From: Albugo candida
Taxonomy: Eukaryota > Oomycota > Peronosporomycetes > Albuginales > Albuginaceae
Length of the DNA: 64,000 nt
NCBI GenBank assembly: GCA_905220665.1
Contig: CAJNAR010000018.1
Span: forward strand, 186,001 to 250,000
Direction of reading: 5' to 3'
The notes beneath the pieces were generated by a model, which searched no databases, was not told the origin of the DNA, and saw nothing but the letters and a program-made list of their open reading frames with translations. This document shows positions 10,290 through 20,878 of the stretch, one piece after another. Each line of letters opens with the position of its first letter. The stretch's first letter is position 1. The position numbers and the translations under genes were made by a program.

Positions 10290-13200
10290 GATCCGGTGCA
10301 ACCAAATAATGAACTTATTCGTGAACAAGGAACTTTTGATGGAACACCTGTCACTATTATGTTTGATAGTGGTGCAACCTGTAATGTTCGTTCCGGCTTG
10401 GTGTAGAAACTGACACAATCTGGTGTCTCCAAAATTACACGATTTGATGGAACTTCCACTAGAGCCCGCTCCATTAAAAAGGGTGCTGCGACTATCGTAT
10501 TTGATCAATCCAGATTTCGCAATTCACAAGTCATGGAATGGCAATTGCGTTCTGCTCATGATGTCATCTTGGGAAAACCATGGTTTACTAAGTTTTAACC
10601 TCAGCTTGATTGGCGTTCTCATGAAATTTCACTTTCACCTCAGTGCGTGCCTTCAACATGCACTAATAGCGATAAGAGCAATGAAATCGACATGTAAATT
10701 GCTGTAGTTGACTTCAAACGCAAAGTCAAGAAGAATGAGTACGACGAAGTGTATCGCGTAAAGATCTGCGCTGTTATGACGGAGAGTGATACAATACCTC
10801 AATCAATTACTACTCTTTTGGACGAGTACAAAGATGTCTTTCCAGAGACACTTCCGGATGGTGTTCCACCTTCACGTCGTGTGGACTTTGATCTTACCAT
10901 GAAACCGGATGCTGTACCTAGCAACCGTGCACCATTTCGCCTATCCAAGGTCGAACAAGATTCACTTGACGTGTTTGTTGTGGAAAAGCTCAAGAAAGGT
11001 AGGATAGAGATTCCTTACTCTTCATGGGTATCAAATATCTTTGGTGTACCTAAGAAGAACCCCATTACTGGTCAAAACATTTCACGATCGAGTGGGTACG
11101 CTCGGAAAACGCACATCTACCTCTACGGTGGGTCATTGATTATCGTTACGTCGATTCGCAGACGATCATTCCGAAAATACCCCTTCCTCGCATCGACAAA
11201 CTCTTTGATCAGATGTGTGATTGTGTCATCTTATCAGTTCTGGATCTGTCCCAAGGCTATTATCAGATGCAAGTCGCATTCAAAAGCCGCAAGTATACCG
11301 CCTTTTAAACACATGCTGAAACCTATCAGTGGTGCGTGGCTCCTATGGGATTCGCTGGTATGCCTGATGTTTGGTCTCGTCTCCTGTGAGTACTTATTGC
11401 GAAATACAACTCCATTGTTGTCTATTTAGATAACATTTGTGTGTTCTCCATTAGTCTGGACGAACACGTTGGACATCTTCGCATTCTATTTGAAGTTTTT
11501 TGGTGTGAGAAGGTATTCTGCCATCAGTCCAATGTCATTTGGCCAGTCAGAAGTGAAGTTTCAAGGTCATACAATTTCGGCTAAGGGACTTACAGCGGAT
11601 ACTCGAAATACAGAAGCTTTTGCAAAGTGACCGACTCCTACAAATCAGAAGCAACTATTTAGTTTCTTGGGTTTGGCTGGTTACTACCGTCGTTTCATTC
11701 GTGGCTACGCAACTCTTGCGTTACCACTTGGCCCCCTGGTCAAGAATGAACATGTTTGGGAATGGAAGGATGGTCAGCCTCATGCGTTTGAGCAACACAA
11801 GGCCGCTCTTCAAGACTCACCTGTGTTGAAATTACCAGATCATGCCAAACTATTCACTGTGACAACGGACGCCTCTGGCTATTGTGTTGGTGGTGTTCTT
11901 TCTCAGCTTCACTCTGGTTACGATCATCCCATTGCATTCTTTTCGAAGAAGCTGGGGATTCATGATCTTAATTGGCCTTCACATGAAAAGGAACTTTTTG
12001 CAATCAAGCTTGCATTGGAAAAAAGTGGCTTCATTATCTTTATGGTCGTGGATTTGACATCTACACTGACAACACGTCATGCAAATGGTTTCTGCATCAT
12101 CCGAAAGTGTCGCCAAAGCTGGCTCGATATTTGACATTTTTTCTCAATTTACATTCAGGCTGCATCACGTTCAAGGTCATCTGAATGTGGTAGCCGATGC
12201 TTTATCACGTCAATTGTCAACGGCACGGGAGACTATCAGCGACTTTGATGTTGGTAATTTGACGCTTACTAATGGCGATATACATGGAAAATCCAGTACG
12301 TCACGTTCTATAAGCGCTACCGAGCCTTCTCCTGGGACTGATAACGTGACACAAGAATCTCACAATAGGAGCTCGCTTGTTTGGTCAAATCCGTTTTGTA
12401 TGGAATTTGCGAGTGGATATTGTACTTGCCCAGATTATGCGGAACGGTTCAAACTTCCAGACTTACTACATGTCAAACACGAAGGTTTGCTTCAATTCAA
12501 GTCACAAATGATGATGCGTGTGTGTGTACCAAACACAAAAGATAATTATCTTCGAGCTTCTATCATCTCATGCTTTCATGACTCCAACATTGCCGCACAT
12601 CCTGGTGCTCAACGAAGATTTTTATCCATCGCTCAATGGCATCATTGGCCTACATTGAATTAAGAAGTTAGAGATTACGTACGGAGTTGTAAAACATACA
12701 CTCGCAAGAATGGAAAAATGATTCCAATCCCGATTCCGGAAGAATGTTGGTCAGTTATCTCGATGGATTTCATTACGGGATTACCGAAATCAAACGGATT
12801 TGATGCTATAATGACAGTTGTCGACAAATTGTCCAAATGGTCAAAATATCGGGCGTGCAATCGCAATGATGATGCCCATGTGACAGCGTGTCATTTCTTT
12901 GATTGTGTCGTTCGTCATCATGGTCCCCCAACGATTATTAACAGCGATCGTGAATCCAAGTTTGTTTCGAAGGTTTGGTCCTCTCTTGCTAAGTTGATGG
13001 GATTTCGTCTACAGATGACAACTTCATATCAGGCACAAGCCGACGGACAAAGGGTGCGTCAAAATCTGATTTTGAAAGACGCTCTACGCTGCATGATTTC
13101 GTATCATGGAAGTGATTGATCCGATTATTTAGGGACAATTGAATATGCTCATGTCACTCTCGTCAGTGCATCAACTGGTTTGTCACCTTTTGAAATTGAT

Positions 13201-13770
13201 ACTGGTCGCAAGGAACGCAATCCGTTGAAATTACTAAGTACTCCTGGCGTCATAGCTCAGGTACAACATGGAATCGCTGAGTATGCACAACAGTTTCAAA
13301 GCCGTCGTCAAGAAAGCAAGCTCAGGATCTTCAAAAGAAGTACTACGACAAAAAACGCACTGATGTCACTTTTGAAAAGGGAGCTTTGGTCATGTTGGAT
13401 ACTCGTCGCATTCCTGCAAACCATGCGACACAAGACATTGATGGAAAACGCACCAAATTAGCTGCTCTCAAAGTTGGACCTTTTCAAATTGATTGATGCT
13501 TCCGCAGAGTATGAGTCGATTGAACTCCACTTTTAATATTGACGTGCTGAGTCACTATGTGGGAAATCTACCGTAATTTCAAACTCGTCCGATTTCGAAT
13601 ATCATCTCGACTTATTTTTGATGAGGATAGCGGCGACACGATGCACATCATAGAACAGCTTCTTCAGAAGCGTCAATTTAATCGTAGACCTGAATGGCTC
13701 GTGAAGTGGCATAGATTACTTTAGCAAGAAGATGCATGGGAGCGAGAGCAAGATATTTGTCATGTTTCTC
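10290..13770 (+). pseudogene. gypsy pol (PR-RT-RH-IN-chromodomain), broken
   Basis: Aspartic protease motif D-S-G-A-T at 10365-10379. RT begins near 10800 (D-V-F-P-E-T-L-P, then a P-Y-S-S-W region), shifts frame near 11085 and contains a stop near 11308. The catalytic-site region near 11415 reads Y-L-D-N where active enzymes have Y-x-D-D. RNase H follows at about 11830-12190 (T-D-A-S-G, H-x-x-N-x-V-A-D-A-L-S). Integrase lies at about 12570-13120: an H-H/C-C-type lead, first aspartate in S-M-D-F-I-T-G-L-P, second in N-S-D-R-E. The third catalytic position is missing: A-D-G-Q runs directly into R-V, with the usual T-E pair absent. A chromodomain with W-L-V-K-W-H near 13690 is cut by a stop. The chromodomain marks a chromovirus, a lineage that targets chromatin. 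Confidence 0.85.
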
Positions 13771-13821
13771 ATTGGAATGTTCTCATCGCCGATTTCAAGA
13801 AGCGACAATGAGAAGTCAATT

Positions 13822-13830
13822 CCGGGAGGA
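13822..13830 (+). other. polypurine tract
   Basis: CCGGGAGGA directly before the 3' LTR, the position of the plus-strand primer in LTR elements. Confidence 0.5.
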
Positions 13831-14011
13831 TGTAAAACCTCAATTGTCCGTGCATGCATAGTTCTACATAGATGGAGAACTGGATTAGCCAATCAGATAA
13901 GTGAACCAGGATTCTTCAATTAAAATTCTCACCTTCAATTTTTTATCAAATAGAGCTCCGCCAGCAAATATCTTCCTCTGCTTCCTCTCACTTTCTCCTA
14001 CCGGCGTTAAA
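13831..14011 (+). repeat. 3' LTR
   Basis: 181-bp partner of the 5' LTR, beginning TGTAA and ending TTAAA, so the terminal CA has mutated. Many substitutions and small indels relative to 8936-9118. Confidence 0.85.
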
Positions 14012-15055
14012 TTAACTCTTTCAATTGATCCGACTTTTGGAAAGCGCGAAAGCAACTTATGAACGAGTCATTCGAGTACTAGAGCCAGTAGCATTTTTCA
14101 ATGCAAATGAATCGGTAGCGCGTCGGTGACCGCACCATCCTTTTGATACGGATGACAGATGGCTAGCTGTCATGTTCGGGGACGAAGTAGTAGAATTAAT
14201 TGGAAGTCTATGCAAGCTTATGAAGTTTGGTCGATGAGAAGCTGTACGTCATTGGCAGACGGATTGGAAATTCTTAATTTTATATGCTGTCATCTGTTCC
14301 TATCTTGGATCCTGAAAAGAGTGGATCAATTATGATCACCCACAAGACGAAGAAAATGAGCCATTTGATAAAGAAAAAATTCCTATCATCATTAGAAGTA
14401 GATGCTTTCGGCTGGGTTGTGCGCGGTGTGAGCTGTAGTGAAATAGTATCGACATTATAGCTTTGAATAATAAGGGATATCATTCGATAAGATAACGCTG
14501 CTAGTATATTGCGGAAATAGTCCGTAACAATAAATACATGCTGGATTTGTCACCTTGACTCTGGACAGGAATTAAGGCGCTGATGAACGAATTGTTAAAA
14601 GATGCGTAGTGCTCAGCAGGTAACAAATTAAATACTGAAATATATTTAGGTCCTTGGTTCGCAAACGCTCTTGCTACTCTAAGCCTACTGCTTTCTTCGA
14701 CTATACCTCGGCAGTTTTCCATACCGCGCATTACTAATCGTATAGTCGCGCATTAGAAATCGCCTGGCCGGCGCGTCTGTAATCCTGTGCCGTTACTAAC
14801 ATGCATCGTGCGATAGCGTAACTTGACAACAATACACACTCTTTCAACACGAATGAAGTAACGTCGGGTTCAAATCAAAGAAACTAGGTCTGTCTCAGTG
14901 AATGAGAACAGAGAAGTAGATCATACCAGTTGATCAAGGTAGAAAATAGAACTTCACTTCTCTGGATATTGTTGCGCCCAATACAAGGCTAATATGACCG
15001 CTGCTGCAGTACAGCATTCAGCCAATCATATTCGCTATTCATATCATCCAATAGA
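14012..15055. other. intergenic, no gene seen
   Basis: Short minus-strand frames at 14280-14483 and 14501-14731 have no recognisable features. The last few hundred bases presumably carry the promoter of the secreted gene that starts at 15071, but I cannot point to a specific element. Confidence 0.5.
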
Positions 15056-15070
15056 AATTTAAAACGCAAC

Positions 15071-15712
15071 ATGGAGAATTTGGGTATACCCGCACTATTT
15101 CTTCTCATGCTGATGTCGATCGTGTCACCAAGCCATGTCACTGCGCTTTCCGGAATCTTTCATGTATCTTCTACAAAAGCGGGGAAATCTTTTCGATGTC
15201 ATGAATGCCTTGTACGTTCTTTCAGTATTACGCAGATACATTTACTCGAATCAACTAATGCATTCAGACTTTATTGGGTTGAAGGCCATTCGGATATGTT
15301 GAGCATATTCCTTGCTTATTGCCTATCAGATGACATTTGCCGGTTGTCAAGTCAATTGCAGCATACATATAGCCCTGCTGACACAATCCAAATTCGCAGG
15401 GATAAGACAGAGACAAATTACAATGTCGGTATTCATTCACTGGTGAACTTGATGCATGAAGAGATGGTGAAGGAATCAGAGGGTCTAGAAACAGCTGATA
15501 TTCAATGGAAACACGGCATATCACCTTTTCTTACAAAAATATCATCCGAAATCCCAATCTTCTACTGGAATGACTACATGAATAGAAAAGTAACACTACG
15601 TAAGCAATCAAGGAAAATACAGCCAGACGTTTTGATATGGTCTACTCCAGCTGCATTGAATTTAAGTTGCGGCACCAAGACCGTGTCAGCAAATCGATGC
15701 GATGTATACTGA
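15071..15712 (+). CDS. secreted CxxC-module protein, segment 1 (signal peptide and CHEC)
   Basis: First of three consecutive open frames that seem to belong to one gene. The start ATG at 15071 gives a strong signal peptide: hydrophobic residues about 7-19 with likely cleavage after S-H-V-T-A (residue 25). Shortly after comes F-R-C-H-E-C-L (C43, C46), then cysteines at C84 and C90 (L-A-Y-C-L-S-D-D-I-C). CHxC close behind a signal peptide is the hallmark reported for one Albugo effector class; whether this protein belongs there is inference. No transmembrane segment. The frame ends with TGA at 15710, while the next frame (-1 relative to it) has been open since 15604, so the join lies between 15604 and 15712, by an indel, a shift or a short intron. 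Confidence 0.65.
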   Translation: MENLGIPALFLLMLMSIVSPSHVTALSGIFHVSSTKAGKSFRCHECLVRSFSITQIHLLESTNAFRLYWVEGHSDMLSIFLAYCLSDDICRLSSQLQHTYSPADTIQIRRDKTETNYNVGIHSLVNLMHEEMVKESEGLETADIQWKHGISPFLTKISSEIPIFYWNDYMNRKVTLRKQSRKIQPDVLIWSTPAALNLSCGTKTVSANRCDVY

Positions 15713-16293
15713 TTCGCTCAAACTTATACGAGGCTGTTTGTCGAGAGTGCTTGGCTATGCATAGCAAATGGTTTACCGTCCAATCATTTCACTTGTATCA
15801 TCAGAGTAGAGAAAGATTGACTGAATTATACGTCTTTTTCAGCAATTATGAATCGTCACATATAGTCGCCAATTGCGACAGTAGATTCTGTCCGGATGTT
15901 GGCACCTTGGAGCTACGCGATTGTCGCAGAATAACCAGCATTTTTCTTATAAATCATCCAACTGTCCAGGAGGAAACTAAAATGACGCTGAAGGAAGTAA
16001 AGGAGGTCTTAGCTAATATTGCTGACAAGAGAATGGCACGATATCACTCAGTCAAATGGCGTTTACAAACAATGATTCAATCTCCGGGAAATCTCAACAT
16101 ACTTCACGCAGAAAAATACATTTGTATCAAATTGAGGGCAAAATGGAAATTCAAATGGAGGTGCGTAAGGTGTGTTCTCAAGGACGTGGTAGGTATACGT
16201 TTCGTGGTTGTATTGTCAGTGTATAGCTCGCTTATACTTACGGATACTATCAACCCAAAAAAATGTCGCGATGTAGTCAATGCAGAGTTATAG
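15604..16293 (+). CDS. secreted CxxC-module protein, segment 2
   Basis: Continues segment 1 in the -1 frame (first ATG at 15637, probably not a real start). It carries a second module with the same plan: C-R-E-C-L at 15739-15750, about 41 residues, then V-A-N-C-x4-C, followed by a charged helix (M-T-L-K-E-V-K-E-V-L-A-N-I). A further pair C-V-R-C is at 16162-16173. It overlaps segment 3 across a run of seven A (16257-16263), where the frame changes by -1 again. Without segment 1 it has no signal peptide, so it makes sense only as part of the larger protein. A GTAGGT at 16189 could alternatively be an intron donor, with AG ending at 16295 keeping phase. Confidence 0.5.
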   Translation, partial: AIKENTARRFDMVYSSCIEFKLRHQDRVSKSMRCILIRSNLYEAVCRECLAMHSKWFTVQSFHLYHQSRERLTELYVFFSNYESSHIVANCDSRFCPDVGTLELRDCRRITSIFLINHPTVQEETKMTLKEVKEVLANIADKRMARYHSVKWRLQTMIQSPGNLNILHAEKYICIKLRAKWKFKWRCVRCVLKDVVGIRFVVVLSVYSSLILTDTINPKKCRDVVNAEL

Positions 16294-17117
16294 AGGTGCT
16301 ACAACCGTATGACTGCCTTAAAGCCGTTGCTCGACCCTTCGAGAACTTGGAAAAACACCAGAAGCCGTCACATTTAGAAATGTATACTGAACTAGATAAA
16401 AGCTGTCTTGCGGTATATCACACCAAAGCGGATACAAACAAATGTCATTCCTGCTTAAGCCTACACCTGGACATGAAATGTGGAACTCAACTGATCAAAA
16501 GATCCCCGTCATTACTCGATATTTCGAATTGTGATTCAAAACCAACACCGGAAGAATTCAGGAAATTGTTAACAGATTGTGTCAGCTTGTCTAGTTGTGT
16601 CAGGATTCAAAGGGTCCCCTATGATTTTTGTACGGCTCACCGGGGGTTTATGATGACGCCTTCTCGTGAACGAAGTAAGGACAGCAAATTTAAACAGAAT
16701 AGCATTCCGGTAGGTCTTTGGCCTCCTCTAGAGCGCCAAATCGCTCGAAGCGCGCATAACTTCAACTACCTAGAAATCTTTGTGCCTATTTCCGGAAAGA
16801 CATATGATCCAAGAATTTGGCTTGCTTCGAGCAACATCGCGTTTGTGCAGTTCCAATATGCGCACACTAAGGCTCATAATTGCCTGAAATGCTTAGTCGA
16901 GCATGCAGAGGTTTTTTTCTTTTACAGAAGCGAACTCGCGCTCAACGGCTATGTTTGGATGTGTCCAGTACCATCGTCCATTCTGTCCCTCTGCGTCGGA
17001 GATCATTGCACAAGCCTCTCCCATGATGAATATGGAATAAAAATGAGACGTCCTGTTGGACTGCGCCAAGTCACGAATGATGATGTCAAGATATCGCTAG
17101 CTTTTTCCAAGCGGTGA
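16263..17117 (+). CDS. secreted CxxC-module protein, segment 3
   Basis: Third frame of the same locus, 284 codons from ATG 16263, though translation more likely enters from segment 2. It holds C-S-Q-C (16272), C-H-S-C-L (16443; again a CHxC) and C-L-K-C-L (16881), with later cysteines spaced as in the first module (W-M-C ... S-L-C-V-G-D-H-C). A stretch P-T-P-E-E-F-R-K-L-L-T-D-C-x5-C vaguely recalls elicitin helices, but the cysteine spacing is not a match and I do not assign that family. It ends at TGA 17115-17117 with AATAAA 11 bases downstream, supporting a true gene end here. The product is unrecognised: a multi-module cysteine protein. Confidence 0.5.
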   Translation: MSRCSQCRVIEVLQPYDCLKAVARPFENLEKHQKPSHLEMYTELDKSCLAVYHTKADTNKCHSCLSLHLDMKCGTQLIKRSPSLLDISNCDSKPTPEEFRKLLTDCVSLSSCVRIQRVPYDFCTAHRGFMMTPSRERSKDSKFKQNSIPVGLWPPLERQIARSAHNFNYLEIFVPISGKTYDPRIWLASSNIAFVQFQYAHTKAHNCLKCLVEHAEVFFFYRSELALNGYVWMCPVPSSILSLCVGDHCTSLSHDEYGIKMRRPVGLRQVTNDDVKISLAFSKR

Positions 17118-17127
17118 AGGATTATGC

Positions 17128-17133
17128 AATAAA
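17128..17133 (+). promoter_or_regulatory. candidate polyadenylation signal
   Basis: AATAAA 11 bases after the stop of the CxxC-module gene. A hexamer can occur by chance in this AT-rich DNA, but the position is right. Confidence 0.4.
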
Positions 17134-20115
17134 GAATCTATAGTTTGTAGCTAACCTATCTACGATACGCTTTAACTTGACGGACAACAGAACGAATGAA
17201 AGTCGTTTGCGACGACGGAATGACTAGGGACATACTATTTATATCATGATCGGCCAAAATTTTTTTTATAAAAACAACGTACCAATATGACCTGAGTGGT
17301 TCAACAAAAATGCATTCTATTCATTTATCAGAAGTCGATGTACATGGCAAAGTATGCGAGGCTAAGTCGATGAAGGTGTAGTAATCGACAAATAAATGTT
17401 CTAGAATCTCAAGAAGACGATTGTGGTGAAGGAAATGTAATTTGAAACTCTCAAAAAACACATCACTATATTTTCTGCTAAATGTGTCCAATTGCTGGCC
17501 AGAGAATATACTAGATAAAATGTCAGAACGTCACGAAGGTTGGCTTATCGCATTTCCAATCGAGGATATTTTGATATAAATGTACTGTACAACCATTGTT
17601 GGCTGAAATAGATGTTATATTGTTCATGAACCGATCGCACCTGCGAAACTCGCCATTGGCTCTCGATTTACCCTACAAGTGAGGACGGATTGATTTGTTT
17701 AGCTATATTTCTACGAATTATATCGATTCCATCCTAACTATGGAGATGGAGCTTTTTATAGCTTGCACTTTAGATCGTCTGTTCTTTTGTAGAGATTTCA
17801 TAGCTACTTTGTGAAAAGCGTTGCACCCAAGAAATAAGAAAAGCTTCGCAACGATACCGTCTGAATGCAATTGCATCCTTCTCAGATGACTTTTGTACAT
17901 TCCACCCTGCTTTTTATGCTGCTAGCTGCTTCGATATAAAAACGGTCCAAGATACTGTGACGATATGGAAAATCGCGCACTAATGAAAATCCGGTAGAAT
18001 TTAAAACGCAACATAATGGAAACTGGCCATGAGCGAGAAGATTACAAAAGGTAAATGCCGAGGAAAATATATAATACATGTCTGACAAGCTAGTAAGCTG
18101 ATTAAACATACATTGACGAATCAGGGTGACCGCAGAGATCTATCAAAGAAATCTCAGCGTATCCATAGCCAAAGGGATGAATCAAGAGGTTTATGTTGGA
18201 ATTGACATGGAAGATCGTATTTTTGTTGACCAGGTAAAACATCAAGCACGTATATATATTGGGAGCAGAATTTACAACCTGTTTAATCACTTTGGCAATC
18301 TCTTGGATCTAAAAGACCAGTACCTATACGTACATGGTGGTAAACACTCGTCGGTCTACCTAAGCTTGATTTTATCGGTCAACTGGTATCTGATCGAGGT
18401 CATATAGATTTCAATAAAAGACGCATGCAATAGCACCAATATATTGGATGTTGTGATTGCTTACTTTACTGAGATAAGCGAGGAGGTAGTCTAATTCCTG
18501 TAACAATCAACTATGTGCTTCAATTAGTGGTGTGACAACTCGAACATTGAGTCGTCCATGAAAACAGAATAGAACTCCTATCCGAGTTTTTTTACAAGGA
18601 GCCCGTGTTTTGCGAGATGCTTGACTTTTTGCCGAATCTTGGTTACAAATGATAATCAATATTGTGGTGGCGCCTAGTTATCGCAAGGCTATGTTTTAGT
18701 TATAAAAGCTAGTTCTTTATCAAGCAAATAGCCCATTGATTGAGATAAAAACTGGCAACGAAGCTAGCTAGGAGATTATGAAGGCACTATATCATTGCCG
18801 TCCGTCACAGCTAGCCATAGATTGATTGCACGGGTGAAGTTTTCTGTCATTGGATGCTGCAAAATGTAGCTGGCTTGCCACAATGGCTCGATTCCGGACA
18901 TTTTTTCTCGATTTCACTTTTTGCTGTTACTAGATCATGTAAAATTTGAATAATTTCGTACTTATGTTATGGTCGATACGCAACATGTGCTGGCATCCTG
19001 AACAATGCATCTCCTGATTTTTGATTTTAAACGTGCTATGCTGTGCTCGAAGCGAGTATATATCCAAGTGGGCCATTTGCTATTTCGGAGTGAGGAAGTC
19101 GGGGTGTATGAGGGCTACCATCATTTCGGTCACCATTTTCTTCTCAAATAATGATATCTAAATAAGTGTATAACTCTCGTTTGCAAAACAAAATCACAGT
19201 GAGGAATGTTCAGTTCCAGGTTTTTTTGTGTTTTAATGCGCTTCTTTCAGAGATTGTTGCTACTGAAGTAGGTAGTATTAGTACGTGACGAACATCGCTT
19301 TATGCAGCGAGTGTATATCAACGACTATGTCCCTTTCTAATTTTTTCTGCACCAGGCGTCTAAACTCCTTCCTGAGATTCGACTATGCTTAATGCATACA
19401 TGTAAGTGTAAAACGATAAAGCTTGTAAAAAAATTCATTTCAAAAGAACTAGGCGAGGAGATACATTTGATTGATAGACCTCTTCTTCCACTCTATCACT
19501 CGCCAAGAAACCATCGATCGTTTTTTATGATGAACCTATGGAACTGAATGAAAGTTTACCCTTTTGGAAATAACGTTTTCACTCCTACTATACTGACAGT
19601 GGTTACCACAATTCGTGCGATTATTATCCGGATGTAGGTAAAGTCGTAGCGCTTGACCTCTTCATTTCGTTGGCCAAGGATTAGTTACTAGATGACACCT
19701 TCGTTTGCTTAGGCATATTTTACCTTGCTTAAGCTCGGATCAGTTTAATGAAGCTTTCAGAGCAGTACTTTGTATTCGAGGCTATGGCCTGGCTATGATT
19801 AGGGTATTGCTTCAGTAGATGCATCTGCTCTACACATACATTTTTCTTGTAAGATGTATGAATGCATGCTGCTCTGGCCAGGCTGTTTGAACCAACGAAG
19901 ATAAGATGACAGGGTTACTATTATACTGTGCAGTTGAGAAATTAATATTGAATAAAGACGTAGGTGACGGAATTGTTTTCCGCCTGTCGCATCTGATAGA
20001 CCGTGTGCTTTTTGAATCACGGTTACTCATGTGACACCATGTTTTGGAAGAATTGAATTCATTAGGCTGAATATAATCTGCAGCCTGTTTACTTTTGTAG
20101 TAGCACTTGAACGTA
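17134..20115. other. intergenic, with a duplicated leader at 17998
   Basis: Mostly AT-rich and non-coding. AATTTAAAACGCAACAT at 17998-18014 is an exact copy of the 17 bases that span the start codon of the secreted gene at 15056-15072, which points to a degraded duplicate of that promoter or leader. A 93-codon plus frame (18126-18407) follows, with no homology I can see. From 18420 to 20115 I see no gene. Confidence 0.5.
18126..18407 (+). CDS. small hypothetical ORF (doubtful)
   Basis: A 93-residue frame whose stop is followed six bases later by AATAAA (18413). It lies downstream of a copy of the secreted gene's leader sequence. No signal peptide at its own start, no cysteine module, no known domain. 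It could be the scrambled rest of a duplicated secreted gene, or chance. Confidence 0.2.
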   Translation: MTAEIYQRNLSVSIAKGMNQEVYVGIDMEDRIFVDQVKHQARIYIGSRIYNLFNHFGNLLDLKDQYLYVHGGKHSSVYLSLILSVNWYLIEVI

Positions 20116-20878
20116 CTATGATATAGTGAAAAGAGTTTTTTGTCTCACTACCAAATAATTCTGAGCTTCGTGTCCAATTGATTCGATAGAATAATTTTCT
20201 AGGAAGGCTACCTCACATCTTACCATGCTGAGCCACTCGTAATAGGGATTTTTCCGCTGTGTATGTATCCGTATTATTTTTCTTTGTCTTGATCTATCGT
20301 CCAGATCAGTATTCGTTTCTAGCAGTTGCTGAAGAATAGATTCGCTAATCGTGTGAGCTCTAGAAAGGCCTGAATATCGCTTCAAGATTCACAAAATACT
20401 TTACAGCGACTTAGAGAGGACGAATATTAACTGAAGCATCACAAACGCTTCTACGACATATAAATCTCTGAATGGCTCTAGACATGCCATATTGGAAAGC
20501 TTACTTGGCTTTGATGATAGTTCCTTCTGCGAGGTAGTGCAATGTTTCAGAAATGCTTTCGGATGATGGTGGTTGATAGTGAATTTTGACAAAGACACTA
20601 CTACCGTAGGAGTGATGTAGAAGTGATGGATCGGGGTGTGTATGGTTTATCAAAAAGTAACCAAAGATTTTATTATGGACGCGGCACTCCTTTGTGACAA
20701 AAGTAGCGACATCGTTGCTTCCATAGCCAGTAGTCCTTTTAGTCATTATGACTGCTTGTTGAAGTAAAAAAAGCGTATCTACAATTGCAGTCAGCTTTTC
20801 TATGATAGCCTTACAAGATAGTGGATCTTTCGAACCAAAGCGATGTTGGCTGTCGGATTCTTCTTGATACCTACACAC
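20116..20878 (-). CDS. hypothetical two-exon protein
   Basis: Two minus-strand frames join in phase through a predicted 145-nt intron. Exon 1 is 20878-20505, donor GTAAGC at 20504. Exon 2 is 20359-20116, acceptor TTTCTAG ending at 20360. The spliced frame is 618 nt, 205 residues plus stop, and the join reads ...I-I-K-A-K / A-H-T-I-S-E-S-I-L. The 5' end is uncertain: the open frame begins at a GTG, and the first ATG in frame is at 20746, which would give 161 residues. The composition is protein-like (helical start, then Y-G-S-N-D-V and a charged C-terminal half) but I recognise no domain and see no signal peptide. It could be a real small gene or a fortunate pair of frames. Confidence 0.35.

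Larger units (their letters stand above)
8936..14011 (+). mobile_element. Ty3/gypsy chromovirus LTR retrotransposon, decayed
   Basis: A 5.08-kb element with two LTRs (8936-9118 and 13831-14011), a primer-binding site right after the 5' LTR, a purine tract right before the 3' LTR, and gag-protease-RT-RNase H-integrase-chromodomain in the Ty3/gypsy order. LTR copies match at roughly four bases in five by eye, so the insertion is old. Every protein region is broken by stops or shifts. Flanking 5-mers (TCAAG and TTAAC) are only a weak candidate for a decayed target duplication. Confidence 0.9.

Noticed and set aside
10749..11600. Functional reverse transcriptase
   Set aside because: Frame changes, a stop near 11308 and Y-L-D-N at the catalytic motif rule out activity.
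16520..16660. Elicitin domain in segment 3 of the secreted CxxC protein
   Set aside because: T-P-E-E-F-R-K-L-L-T-D-C-x5-C only loosely resembles an elicitin helix; the six-cysteine spacing of elicitins is not met.
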